The notes: generated by a model not told the origin, from the letters alone. Positions 8,519 through 21,848 are shown, counted from the stretch's first letter. The stretch is DNA of 64,000 nucleotides from Streptomyces hayashii (GCF_024539815.1 NZ_JAHHIU010000089.1:1-64000); one strand, 5' to 3'. Numbers and translations: made by a program.

Positions 8519-9307
8519 TCAGGCGTGCTGGCTGCTGACGGCGACGACCTCGCCCGTCATGTACGAGGAGTAGTCCGACGCCAGGAAGACGATCACGTTG
8601 GCCACCTCCCAGGGCTGCGCGTACCGCCCGAAGGCCTCGCGTTCGGTGAGCTCCGCCAGCAGTTCGGGCGTGGTGACCTTCACCAGGTGCGGGTGCATGG
8701 CGAGGCTGGGCGAGACGGCGTTGACCCGTACCCCGTAGGCGGCGGCCTCGACGGCCGCGCAGCGGGTCAGGGCCATCACGCCCGCCTTCGCGGCGGCGTA
8801 GTGGGCCTGTCCGGCCTGGGCGCGCCAGCCGACGACGGAGGCGTTGTTGACGATGACTCCGCCGCCGTTCGTCCGCATCAGCCGCAGGGCGGCCCGGGTG
8901 CACCGGAAGGTGCCGTTCAGCGTGACGTCCAGGACGCGTGTCCACTGGTCGTCGCTCATGTCGGCGAGCGGCGAGGCGCCGCCCAGTCCGGCGTTGTTGA
9001 CGACGACGTCGAGCCGCCCGTGCGCGGCGACGGCGGCGTCGAACAGTGCGCGCACCTGGTGCTCGTCGGTGACGTCGCAGGGCAGTGCCGCCACTTTCTC
9101 GGGGCCGAACTCCTCGGCGAGCGCGGCCTCGTGGGCCTTGAGCCGGCGGGGGTGGGCGTCGCTGATGAGGACGCGCGCGCCCTCTTCGAGGAAGCGGCGC
9201 GCGGTGGCTCCGCCGATGCCCGCGCCGGCCGCCGCGGTGATGACCGCGCTGCGCCCGTCGAGCAGCGCGTGCCCGGGAACGTACGGCGGACCCTCGACGT
9301 TCGTCAT
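8519..9307 (-). CDS. ipdF: SDR dehydrogenase, IpdF-like
   Basis: 262-residue SDR, the same length as M. tuberculosis IpdF (Rv3559c). The cofactor loop reads TAAAGAGIGG (about residues 24-33), NNAG is at about 107, and the catalytic segment has NNASVVGW followed by HYAAAK. In mycobacteria IpdF oxidises the 5-hydroxy group of a HIP-CoA derivative. It is the first gene of the minus-strand operon ipdF-kstR2-fadA6. The start ATG at 9307 lies 14 bases from operator-like site 2, so the operon would be KstR2-controlled. Confidence 0.85.
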   Translation of the reverse strand: MTNVEGPPYVPGHALLDGRSAVITAAAGAGIGGATARRFLEEGARVLISDAHPRRLKAHEAALAEEFGPEKVAALPCDVTDEHQVRALFDAAVAAHGRLDVVVNNAGLGGASPLADMSDDQWTRVLDVTLNGTFRCTRAALRLMRTNGGGVIVNNASVVGWRAQAGQAHYAAAKAGVMALTRCAAVEAAAYGVRVNAVSPSLAMHPHLVKVTTPELLAELTEREAFGRYAQPWEVANVIVFLASDYSSYMTGEVVAVSSQHA

Positions 9308-9320
9308 GACAGCACGCTAA

Positions 9321-9340
9321 CCTACCAAACACTTGTTAGG
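9321..9340 (-). promoter_or_regulatory. putative KstR2-type operator, site 2
   Basis: Read on the minus strand this is CCTAACAAGTGTTTGGTAGG, matching site 1 (3263-3281) in CCTAACAA..GTTTGGT with two differences in the first 17 bases. It lies in the divergent gap between ipdF (start 9307) and the acyl-CoA dehydrogenase (start 9368) and would cover both promoters. Binding by KstR2 is inferred. Confidence 0.7.
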
Positions 9341-9367
9341 GAAGAACGTCCGGGAAAGAGGGTGGCC

Positions 9368-10510
9368 GTGGATCTCGCACACTCCCCCGCCGACGAGGTG
9401 TTCCGCGCCGAGGTGCGGGCCTGGCTGCACGCGCACGTGCCGGCGGAGCCGCTGCCCTCCCTGGAGACAGCCGAGGGCTTCGCCGCGCACCGCGCGTGGG
9501 AGGCGGAGCTGGCGGCGGCCGGCTGGTCGGCGGTGAACTGGCCGACGCGTTACGGCGGTCGGGACTGCGGGCTGACGCGCTGGCTGCTGTTCGAGGAGGA
9601 GTACTACGCGGCGGGCGCCCCGGGCCGGGTCAACCAGAACGGCGTGAGCCTGCTCGCCCCCACTCTGTTCGACCACGGCACCGAGGAGCAGCGCTCCCGG
9701 GTGCTGCCCGCGATGGCCGCCGGCGAGGTCGTCTGGGCGCAGGCCTGGTCGGAGCCGGAGGCCGGTTCGGACCTGGCGGCGCTGCGTGCGAGGGCGGTCC
9801 GCGCGGACGGCGGGTGGCGGCTGAGCGGCCAGAAGGCGTGGTCCTCGCGCGCGGCCTTCGCCGACCGCGCGTTCGGCCTGTTCCGCACCGATCCCGACGC
9901 GGGCGCGCCGCACCGGGGCCTCGGCTACTTCATGTTCGACCTGCGGGTTCCCGGCGTCACCGTCCGCCCCGTCGGCCGGCTGGACGGGAAACCGGCCTTC
10001 GCGGAGCTGTTCCTGGACGAGGTGTTCGTGCCCGACGAGGACGTGATCGGCCGGCCGGGCGAGGGCTGGCGCATCGCGATGTCGACGGCGGCCAACGAGC
10101 GCGGACTCACCCTGCGCTCCCCCGGCCGTTTCCTCGCCTCGGCCGAGCGGCTGCACGCCTTGTGGCAGGACCGGGGCCGTCCGCCCGCCGCGGCGGACAG
10201 GGTCGCCGACGCGCTGATCGGCGCCCGCGCGTACCAGCTGTTCACCTGGGCGGCCGCCTCCCGCTTCCTGGCGGGCGAGCGGCTCGGCCCGGAGTCGAGC
10301 CTGAACAAGGTGTTCTGGTCCGAGTACGACATCGCGCTGCACGAGACGGCGCTGGATCTGCTGGGCGAGGAAGGCGAGCGGGGCGACACGGACTGGGCCG
10401 AGCGGTACGTCTTCTCCCTCGCCGGGCCGATCTACGCGGGCGCCAACGAGATCCAGCGCGACATCGTCGCCGAGCGTCTGCTCGGCCTGCCGAAGGGACG
10501 CCGTACATGA
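9368..10510 (+). CDS. acyl-CoA dehydrogenase, large subunit (FadE31-like)
   Basis: 380-residue flavin-dependent acyl-CoA dehydrogenase with complete N-terminal, middle and C-terminal domains. Visible features are AQAWSEPEAGSDLA (FAD/substrate contact, about 122-135), GQKAWSSRA, and the C-terminal IYAGANEIQRDIVAERLLGL. The residue before Gly in IYAG is Ala; simple-chain enzymes such as MCAD carry the catalytic Glu there. This fits the alpha2beta2 steroid dehydrogenases, where the base is supplied elsewhere. The pattern most resembles mycobacterial FadE31. GTG 9368 is preferred over GTG 9362 because the purine-rich GGGAAAGAGG abuts 9362 and leaves proper spacing only for 9368. Overlaps the next gene by ATGA. 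Confidence 0.8.
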   Translation: MDLAHSPADEVFRAEVRAWLHAHVPAEPLPSLETAEGFAAHRAWEAELAAAGWSAVNWPTRYGGRDCGLTRWLLFEEEYYAAGAPGRVNQNGVSLLAPTLFDHGTEEQRSRVLPAMAAGEVVWAQAWSEPEAGSDLAALRARAVRADGGWRLSGQKAWSSRAAFADRAFGLFRTDPDAGAPHRGLGYFMFDLRVPGVTVRPVGRLDGKPAFAELFLDEVFVPDEDVIGRPGEGWRIAMSTAANERGLTLRSPGRFLASAERLHALWQDRGRPPAAADRVADALIGARAYQLFTWAAASRFLAGERLGPESSLNKVFWSEYDIALHETALDLLGEEGERGDTDWAERYVFSLAGPIYAGANEIQRDIVAERLLGLPKGRRT

Positions 10511-11484
10511 CCACGTCGGGGGCGCCCGTGCCGATGCGGTTCCTGCTCGACGCCGAACACCGGGCGTTCGCGCGGTCGCTGGACGCGATGCTGGGCGCGG
10601 CCGACACGCCGGCGGCGATCCGCGACTGGAGCCGCGGGGACCGGGCGCGCGGGCGGGCGCTGTGGTCCCGGATCGCCGACGCGGGCGTCTTCGCCCTCGC
10701 GGTCCCCGAGAAGTACGAAGGGCTCGGGCCGCGGCCGGTGGAACTGGCGGTGGCCTTCGTGGAGCTGGGGCGGCACGCGGTTCCGGGCCCGCTGGCGGAG
10801 ACGGTCGCCGCGGCGGCCCTGCTGCTCGACCCGGGGCCCGCCGAGCGGTTCCTCGCGGCGCTGGCCTCGGGCCGGTCGACGGCGACGGTGGCCCGTGAGG
10901 GCTCCTACGCCCTGGACGGCGACGCGGCCACGCTCCGGCTGGCGCTGGCCTCCGACGGTCTGCGGCTCGCCCCCGGTCACGGTCCGGTGCGGCCGTCGCT
11001 GGACCCCGCCCGTCGTCTGACCCGTCTGCTGCCGGGCGGCGAACTCCTCACCCCGGCCCCTGCGGTGGACCGGGCGCTGCTGTGGGCCAGGCTCGCCACC
11101 GCCGCCCAGGCCCTCGGCGTCGGCCTGGCGCTGCTGGAGCGCACGGTGGCCCATGTCGGGCGGCGTGTCCAGTTCGGGGCGCCCATCGGCTCGTTCCAGG
11201 CGGTCAAGCACCGGCTGGCGGACGTGAAGATCGCTCTGGAGTTCGCCCGCCCTCTGGTGCTGGGGGCCGCCGTGACGATGACGGCGGCGGACGTCGCCGC
11301 GGCGAAGGCGAGCGCGGGCGAGGCGGCGTACGCGAGTGCGCGCGCCGCGCTCCAGCTGCACGGTGCGATCGGCTACACGGCGGAGTACGACCTGTCGCTC
11401 TGGCTCACCAAGGCCCGCGCCCTGCGCGCGGCCTGGGGCACGCCGCAGGAGTGCCGGGCGGAGGTGCTGCGCGCCCACGGGTAG
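10507..11484 (+). CDS. acyl-CoA dehydrogenase, small subunit (FadE32/FadE33-like)
   Basis: 325-residue divergent acyl-CoA dehydrogenase-fold protein. The central domain is reduced, but the C-terminal four-helix domain is clear, with RVQFGAPIGSFQAVKHRLAD (about 220-239) and LQLHGAIGYTAEYDLSLWL (about 280-298). The GYTxE Glu is retained and may provide the catalytic base for the pair. In M. tuberculosis the KstR2-regulated FadE31, FadE32 and FadE33 assemble as heterotetramers of one long and one short subunit; the ATGA-coupled long/short pair here matches that design. Last gene of its operon; the convergent FBP-domain gene ends two bases away. Confidence 0.8.
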   Translation: MTTSGAPVPMRFLLDAEHRAFARSLDAMLGAADTPAAIRDWSRGDRARGRALWSRIADAGVFALAVPEKYEGLGPRPVELAVAFVELGRHAVPGPLAETVAAAALLLDPGPAERFLAALASGRSTATVAREGSYALDGDAATLRLALASDGLRLAPGHGPVRPSLDPARRLTRLLPGGELLTPAPAVDRALLWARLATAAQALGVGLALLERTVAHVGRRVQFGAPIGSFQAVKHRLADVKIALEFARPLVLGAAVTMTAADVAAAKASAGEAAYASARAALQLHGAIGYTAEYDLSLWLTKARALRAAWGTPQECRAEVLRAHG

Positions 11485-11486
11485 GT

Positions 11487-11978
11487 TCAGACGGTCACCT
11501 TGGCGATGAACGCGGCGAGGTTGGCCACGGTGCGTTCGATCTTCTCCTCCAGGGTGATCGTCTCGTGCAGCCGGGCCCCGACGCCCGCGTCCCGTTTGCC
11601 GCGCACGTACAGGGAGCAGGCGAGGTCGCTGCAGATGTAGGCCCCCACGGAGTTGCCCTGCTGTCCGGCCCGGCCCGCCTTGGGCGCGACCATCAGGCAG
11701 ACGCCGCCGGAGTGGGTGGTCAGGCACATCGTGCACATGCTGCGCCGGGCCTGCCAGGAGCCGGCGGCGGTCGAGCGCAACTGGAGGGCTCTGGGCCGGC
11801 CGTCCAGCTCCACGGCGAGGTAGGCCCGGTCGGGGGCCTGGGGGTCGCGCCAGCCGAGGTAGTCGAGGTCGTCCCAGGGCCGGTCGGCGAGGTCACGCGG
11901 CACGGACAGGCGTCCGGCCTCACCCTTGGTGCAGTTCACGAACGCGGCGCGGATCTCTTGTTCGGTCAGCGGCTTCAT
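11487..11978 (-). CDS. FBP/FusB-type EF-G-binding domain protein
   Basis: 163-residue protein of the FBP (EF-G-binding, FusB-like C-terminal) family. It begins MKPLTEQEIRAAFVNC and carries a treble-clef zinc site: CTMC and CLMV in the middle and a later CSDLAC, giving the CxxC...C...C pattern. Staphylococcal FusB and FusC use this zinc-finger domain to release EF-G from fusidic acid; actinobacterial single-domain members have no established function. ATG 11978 was chosen over the longer in-frame start because the upstream extension crosses the palindrome at 11992-12016. The gene is divergent from the TetR gene at 12100 and probably its target. Confidence 0.75.
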   Translation of the reverse strand: MKPLTEQEIRAAFVNCTKGEAGRLSVPRDLADRPWDDLDYLGWRDPQAPDRAYLAVELDGRPRALQLRSTAAGSWQARRSMCTMCLTTHSGGVCLMVAPKAGRAGQQGNSVGAYICSDLACSLYVRGKRDAGVGARLHETITLEEKIERTVANLAAFIAKVTV

Positions 11979-11991
11979 ATCCAGCAGGCTA

Positions 11992-12016
11992 ATTTGCCTA
12001 AAGCCTTTAGGCAAAT
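11992..12016. promoter_or_regulatory. 25-bp perfect palindrome, probable TetR operator
   Basis: A perfect inverted repeat with 12-base arms (ATTTGCCTAAAG and its complement) around a single central base at 12004. It is markedly AT-richer than its surroundings. It lies between the divergent FBP-domain gene (start 11978) and the TetR gene (start 12100), 14 bases upstream of the former. Arms and spacing suit a TetR dimer operator. Function inferred from symmetry and position. Confidence 0.75.
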
Positions 12017-12099
12017 ACTTAATCTGTTACGGGTGGAGCATAATGGCCGTCGGCAGACAGCTCGCAGCGTCGAGCGGCAGATCCGGGCGGGAGACGACC

Positions 12100-12672
12100 A
12101 TGGGGCGCGTAGGGCTGAGTACGGAACGCCTGGTCCGGGCGGGCGCGGAACTCGCCGACGAGGTCGGCTTCGACCAGGTGACCGTCTCGGCGCTGGCCAG
12201 GCGTTTCGACGTCAAGGTGGCGAGCCTGTACTCGCATGTGAAGAACTCCGACGACCTGCGGACCCGGATCGCCCTGCTGGCGCTGGCCGAGATGGCCGAC
12301 CGGGGCGACGCCGCCCTGGCCGGGCGGGCCGGCAAGGACGCCCTGACCGCGCTGGCCGACGTCTACCGCGACTACGCCCGCGAGCACCCCGGCCGGTACG
12401 CCGCGGCCCAGCTGCGGCTGGATCCCGAGGCGGCGGCCGCGAGCGCGGGCGGCCGGCACGCCCGGATGACCCGCGCGATCCTGCGCGGCTACGAGCTCGA
12501 CGAGCCGGACCAGACGCACGCCGTCCGCCTGCTGGGCAGCGTCTTCCACGGCTACGTCGGCCTGGAGCTGGGCGGCGGCTTCAGCCACAGCGCCCCCGAC
12601 ACCCAGGAGACCTGGACGCGGATCCTGGACGCCCTCGACGCGCTGCTGCGCAACTGGCCGCCCGAGCGGTGA
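12100..12672 (+). CDS. TetR-family regulator with WHG-type C-terminal domain
   Basis: 190-residue TetR protein. The N-terminal helix-turn-helix is at about residues 8-52 (ERLVRAGAELADEVGFDQVT, then SALARRFDVKVASLYSHVKN). The C-terminal part with GYVGLELGGGFSHS matches the WHG/TetR_C_33 type. ATG 12100 has a GGGAG seven bases upstream; an earlier ATG at 12043 is possible but lacks one. It is divergent from the FBP-domain gene, with a perfect 25-bp palindrome between them, so it probably regulates both. Confidence 0.8.
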   Translation: MGRVGLSTERLVRAGAELADEVGFDQVTVSALARRFDVKVASLYSHVKNSDDLRTRIALLALAEMADRGDAALAGRAGKDALTALADVYRDYAREHPGRYAAAQLRLDPEAAAASAGGRHARMTRAILRGYELDEPDQTHAVRLLGSVFHGYVGLELGGGFSHSAPDTQETWTRILDALDALLRNWPPER

Positions 12673-12702
12673 GGGGCGGACCCGGGCCGGACGGGGCGGG
12701 CG

Positions 12703-14379
12703 TCAGTGCCCGTGGCCGGTCCCGTGCCCGTGTCCTGCGGTCAGTTCCCGGTACTCCTCGGGCGTCGGCTTGGGGATATGGCTGTCGGCGCCGAACATGG
12801 CCCGCGCGAGGCGCGCCCGCACCCGCTGGGACACGGTGACCGGCCGCCGCACGCCGTTGTGGTCGACGAGCGTCCCGATCGCGTACGGCGGGCTCTGCTC
12901 GTGCTGGGTGAGCGTGAACAGCGCTCCCTGGCCGAGGGGTTCGTGGACCTCGACGTACTCGCCGTGCGGCAGCCGCCTGATGGTGCCCGTCTCCCGCCCG
13001 TGCAGCACCTTGTCGCGGTCGCGGCGCTGCAGTCCCAGACAGATCCGCTTGGTCACCGTGAAGACGATCACCGGGGCGGCGAACACGGACACCCGCACGA
13101 ACCAGGTGATCGCGTTGATGGACAGATGCAGATGCGTGGCGACGATGTCGTTGCCGCCGCCGATCAGCAGCACCGCGTACAGCGCCAGCCAGGCCGCCCC
13201 GAGGCCGGTGCGCACGGGCGCGTTGCGCGGCCGGTCCAGGATGTGGTGCTCGCGCCGGTCCCCGGTGATCCACGCCTCGACGAACGGGTAGAGGCCGATG
13301 GCGAGCAGGATCAGCGGGAAGAGGGAGAACGGGATGAGCACGCCCAGCTCCAGGGTGTGGCCCCAGGCGTTGATCTCCCATCCCGGCATCACCCGGATCA
13401 GCCCCTCGGAGAAGCCGAGGTACCAGTCGGGCTGCGCGCCGGTCGTCACCAGGTCCGGGCGGTAGGGCCCGAACGCCCACACCGGGTTGACGCTCGCGAT
13501 CGCGCCCATCACCGCGAGCACGCCGAAGACCAGGAAGAAGAACCCGCCCGCCTTCGCCATGTAGACCGGCATGAACGGCATGCCGACCACGCTCTTCTGG
13601 TCGCGGCCGGGCCCGGGGTACTGGGTGTGCTTGTGGAAGAACACCAGGATGAGATGGGCGACGACGAGCCCCAGCATGATCCCGGGCAGCAGCAGCACAT
13701 GGATCGGGAAGAACCGCGAGATGATGTCGTGCCCCGGGAACTCCCCGCCGAACAGGAAGAACGACAGATACGTGCCGACGATCGGGACGGACAGGATCGC
13801 GCCGTCCGCGAACCGCACGCCGGTGCCGGACAGCAGGTCGTCGGGGAGCGAGTAGCCGGTCAGGCCGGTGAGGATGCCGAGGAACAACAGCAGCCACCCG
13901 AATAGCCAGTTGACCTCGCGCGGCTTGCGGAACGCGCCGGTGAAGAACACCCGCATCATGTGCACGAGCATGCCGGTGACGAAGACCAGCGCCGCCCAGT
14001 GGTGGATCTGCCGGATCAGCAGCCCGCCGCGCACGTCGAAGCTGATGTGCAGGGTCGACTCGTAGGCCTTCGTCATGGTGACGCCGTTGAGCGGGACGTA
14101 CGTGCCGTGGTAGACGACCTCGGCGCTGCTCGGCTCGAAGAAGAGGGTGAGGTAGACGCCGGTCAGGAGCAGGACGAGGAAGCTGTAGAGACAGATCTCG
14201 CCCAGCATGAAAGACCAGTGGTCCGGGAACACCTTGCGCAGGTTGGCCTTGGCCAGCGTGTACAGGCCGAGCCGCCCGTCGGCCCAGTCGGCGACCCGCT
14301 CGCCCCGGCCGGGCTCGCTCCGCGGCCGCGAACTCCCGCCGTCCGCACCCTCGTTCACCGATCGTGCGCCGTCAGCCAT
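12703..14379 (-). CDS. orphan cytochrome b (QcrB-like)
   Basis: 558-residue membrane protein of the actinobacterial cytochrome b type, with about eight to ten transmembrane segments between residues 50 and 410. Heme-ligand histidines can be placed in the HISFDVRG...IHHWAALVFVTGMLVHMM region and in HVLLLPGIMLGLVVAHLI. A PDWY sequence stands where the Qo-site PEWY motif is expected. The C-terminal tail is long, cytoplasmic and His/Gly-rich. No qcrA, qcrC or ctaE genes are nearby, so it is a stand-alone paralogue of the bc1 subunit. It may pair with the Rieske and cytochrome c subunits encoded elsewhere, or serve another electron-transfer complex. Confidence 0.85.
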   Translation of the reverse strand: MADGARSVNEGADGGSSRPRSEPGRGERVADWADGRLGLYTLAKANLRKVFPDHWSFMLGEICLYSFLVLLLTGVYLTLFFEPSSAEVVYHGTYVPLNGVTMTKAYESTLHISFDVRGGLLIRQIHHWAALVFVTGMLVHMMRVFFTGAFRKPREVNWLFGWLLLFLGILTGLTGYSLPDDLLSGTGVRFADGAILSVPIVGTYLSFFLFGGEFPGHDIISRFFPIHVLLLPGIMLGLVVAHLILVFFHKHTQYPGPGRDQKSVVGMPFMPVYMAKAGGFFFLVFGVLAVMGAIASVNPVWAFGPYRPDLVTTGAQPDWYLGFSEGLIRVMPGWEINAWGHTLELGVLIPFSLFPLILLAIGLYPFVEAWITGDRREHHILDRPRNAPVRTGLGAAWLALYAVLLIGGGNDIVATHLHLSINAITWFVRVSVFAAPVIVFTVTKRICLGLQRRDRDKVLHGRETGTIRRLPHGEYVEVHEPLGQGALFTLTQHEQSPPYAIGTLVDHNGVRRPVTVSQRVRARLARAMFGADSHIPKPTPEEYRELTAGHGHGTGHGH

Positions 14380-14625
14380 GCGTCGTCGCCTCCCCCTCGG
14401 ATCAACCTCCTCAGGGTGTCACGGCGGACCGGCGGAGCCAACGGTGCGGACGGCCGCGGGCTGAGATCGACCAATGCTTGCGCGGTCCGCCGGACCGTGG
14501 CGGGACCGATCGCGGCCACGGCGCACGGCGTCCCGCACCCGCCGCGGCTCGCCCATCTGTTCGCACACCGGCCGATGAGGATGAAATGACAATGAACAAG
14601 ACATTCCCGCTCTAGGGTGTGCGGC

Positions 14626-15582
14626 ATGAAACGTGCCGCCGCCCTGGTCTGCGCCGCAGTGGCGTCGACGGTGTATCTGCTCACCCCCTCGCAGACCGCA
14701 CAACCCGCCCAGGACGAGCGCCCGGTGCGGCTCGAACACCCCGAACAGGCCGAACGCCGTACGCAGTCCGCCCGGCCGGCGCAGCCCGGACGACCCGCGC
14801 AGGCCGGACGATCCGCACCGGCCCGGCGCCCCGCACGACCCGCCCTGCGGGCGGCCGAGGCGCGGTCGGGCGTGCCCGGTCTCGCCGCCCCGGCGCAGAA
14901 GGAACTCGCCCAGGAGATCGTGGCCAGCGCGGAGAACGGAACCCTGAACTGGCGCAGCGCGTACGGCTATGTCGAGGACATCGGCGACGGTCAGGGCTAC
15001 ACGGCGGGCCTGATCGGCTTCTGCACCGGCACCCATGATCTGCTCGCCCTCGTCGAGGGCTACACCCGCGCCCACCCGGACAACGCGCTCGCGCCCTACC
15101 TGCCCGCCCTGCGCCGCGTCGACGGCAGCGACTCGCACGAGGGTCTCGACCCGGGTTTCCCGGACGCCTGGCGCGCCGAGTCCCGGGTGCCCGCCTTCCG
15201 GGCCGCGCAGGACGGCGAGCGCGACCGCGTCTACTTCGATCCGGCGGTGCGTCGGGGCCGGGCCGACGGGCTGGGCGCGCTGGGCCAGTTCATCTACTAC
15301 GACGCTCTCGTCTTCCACGGCCCCGGCACGGGCCCGACCAGCTTCGACGGCATCCGCGCCCGGGCGATGCGCCAGGCCCGCACCCCGGCCCAGGGCGGCG
15401 GCGAGGCCGCCTACCTCGGCGCGTTCCTCGACGCCCGCCGCCGCGCCATGCTGATCCGGCACCCCGGCGTCGACACCTCACGGGTCGACACCACCCAGCG
15501 CAGCTTCCTGCGGGAGGGCAACCTCGGCCTGCGTCCGCCGCTGCGCTGGCAGGTGTACGGGGAGACGTTCCGGGCTCCGTAG
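14626..15582 (+). CDS. csnA: secreted chitosanase, glycoside hydrolase family 46
   Basis: 318-residue secreted enzyme that cleaves chitosan. The N-terminus is a signal peptide (MKRAAALVCAAVASTVYLLT) followed by a Pro/Arg/Ala-rich linker of about 55 residues. The catalytic domain starts near residue 90. Glu103 (in SAENGTLNW) and Asp121 (in EDIGDGQGYT) are 18 residues apart, as are the known catalytic Glu22 and Asp40 of Streptomyces N174 chitosanase. The long charged linker is unusual compared with the compact N174 enzyme. It is monocistronic, divergent from the cytochrome b gene, with a weak AGGG ribosome-binding sequence. Confidence 0.9.
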   Translation: MKRAAALVCAAVASTVYLLTPSQTAQPAQDERPVRLEHPEQAERRTQSARPAQPGRPAQAGRSAPARRPARPALRAAEARSGVPGLAAPAQKELAQEIVASAENGTLNWRSAYGYVEDIGDGQGYTAGLIGFCTGTHDLLALVEGYTRAHPDNALAPYLPALRRVDGSDSHEGLDPGFPDAWRAESRVPAFRAAQDGERDRVYFDPAVRRGRADGLGALGQFIYYDALVFHGPGTGPTSFDGIRARAMRQARTPAQGGGEAAYLGAFLDARRRAMLIRHPGVDTSRVDTTQRSFLREGNLGLRPPLRWQVYGETFRAP

Positions 15583-15604
15583 GGGACGCCCGGACGCCGT
15601 CCCC
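15582..15604. terminator. possible hairpin terminator after chitosanase gene
   Basis: GGGGACG at 15582-15588 pairs with CGTCCCC at 15598-15604 around a nine-base loop, starting at the last base of the chitosanase stop codon. It lies in the convergent gap with gltD. There is no T-run, which is usual for Streptomyces. Confidence 0.45.
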
Positions 15605-15719
15605 GGGGCGCGGCGGACATGCCGCGGCGCCTGCCGGTCCGGTCGGGGACGTGGCAGGCGCCGCGTGGTGTTCCGCACGCCTTTGTACGGGACGTTCAGG
15701 GTGCCCCTGCGGCGGGACG

Positions 15720-17175
15720 TCAGACCATCAGCGAGCGGTCCGTCGGACGGATCGGGGCCGGCAGCTCGCTGGCGCCGGTGAGGAACCGGTCGACACCGCG
15801 GGCGGCCGAGCGGCCCTCCGCGATCGCCCACACGATGAGCGACTGGCCGCGGCCCGCGTCGCCGGCGACGTACACGCCCGGCACGTTGGTGCGGAAGTCG
15901 GCGTCGCGGGCGATGTTGCCGCGCTCGTCCAGCTCCAGGCCGAACTGCTCGACGAGACCGTTCTCGCGGTCCGTGCCGGTGAAGCCCATGGCCAGCGTCA
16001 CCAGCTGGGCGGGGATCTTGCGCTCCGTGCCCGGCTTCTGGGTCAGCCTGCCCTCGACGAACTCGACCTCGGTGAGGTGCAGCCACTGGACGTTGCCGTC
16101 CTCGTCGCCCTCGAAGTGGGTGGTGGAGACGGAGTAGACCCGCTCGCCGCCCTCCTCGTGCGCGCTGGTGACCTTGTAGAGCATCGGGAAGGTCGGCCAC
16201 GGCTGGGAGACCGCGTCGCGCTCCTCGCCCGGGCGGGGCATGATCTCCAGCTGGGTGACGGAGGCCGCGCCCTGACGGTGGGCGGTGCCCACGCAGTCGG
16301 CGCCGGTGTCGCCGCCGCCGATGACGACGACGTGCTTGCCCTCGGCCGACACCGGGGGCGCCACGAAGTCGCCCTCCTGCACCTTGTTGGCCAGCGGCAG
16401 GTACTCCATCGCCTGGTACACGCCCTTGAGCTCACGGCCGGGGACCGGCAGATCGCGGGCGGTCGTGGCGCCGGCGGCGATGACGACGGCGTCGTAGCGC
16501 TTCTTGAGGTCGGTCGCCTTGAGGTCGCGGCCGATCTCGATGCCGGTACGGAAGCGGGTGCCCTCCGCTCGCATCTGCTCGATACGGCGGTTGATGTGCC
16601 GCTTCTCCATCTTGAACTCGGGGATGCCGTAGCGGAGGAGGCCTCCGATGCGGTCCGCGCGCTCGTAGACGGCGACGGTGTGACCGGCCCGCGTCAGCTG
16701 CTGGGCGGCGGCCAGGCCCGCCGGGCCCGAGCCGATGACCGCGACGGTCTTGCCGGACAGGCGCTCGGGGGCCTGCGGGGCGACGTCACCGGTCTCCCAC
16801 GCCTTGTCGATGATCGAGACCTCGACGTTCTTGATGGTGACCGGCGGCTGGTTGATGCCCAGCACGCACGCCGACTCGCAGGGGGCCGGGCACAGCCGCC
16901 CGGTGAACTCCGGGAAGTTGTTCGTGGCGTGCAGCCGCTCCGACGCCGCCGACCAGTCCTCGCGGTAGGCGTAGTCGTTCCACTCGGGGATGAGGTTCCC
17001 CAGCGGACAGCCGTTGTGACAGAACGGGATGCCGCAGTCCATGCACCGGCCGGCCTGCTTGCCGATGATCGGCAGCAGCGAACCGGGGACGTAGACCTCG
17101 TTCCAGTCCTTCAGACGCACGTCGACGGGACGGGACTTGGCGACCTCGCGGCCGTGGTTCAAAAAGCCCTTCGGG

Positions 17176-17183
<8 letters not shown>
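15720..17183 (-). CDS. gltD: glutamate synthase small subunit
   Basis: 487-residue FAD-linked oxidoreductase that passes electrons from NADPH to GltB for glutamate formation from glutamine and 2-oxoglutarate. A cysteine cluster [17 protein letters not shown] (residues about 42-58) binds [4Fe-4S]. [13 protein letters not shown] near 150 binds FAD and GGGDTGADC near 290 binds NADPH. Its start overlaps the end of gltB by eight bases, so the two are a coupled operon. Confidence 0.96.
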
Positions 17184-21774
<4,591 letters not shown>

Positions 21775-21848
21775 CGGCTCTCCCGTCGTCGTCTCAAGTG
21801 GCATGTCTGCTGGCGAAGGGACGACGTTGGCCCTCTGCGTAACGCAAA

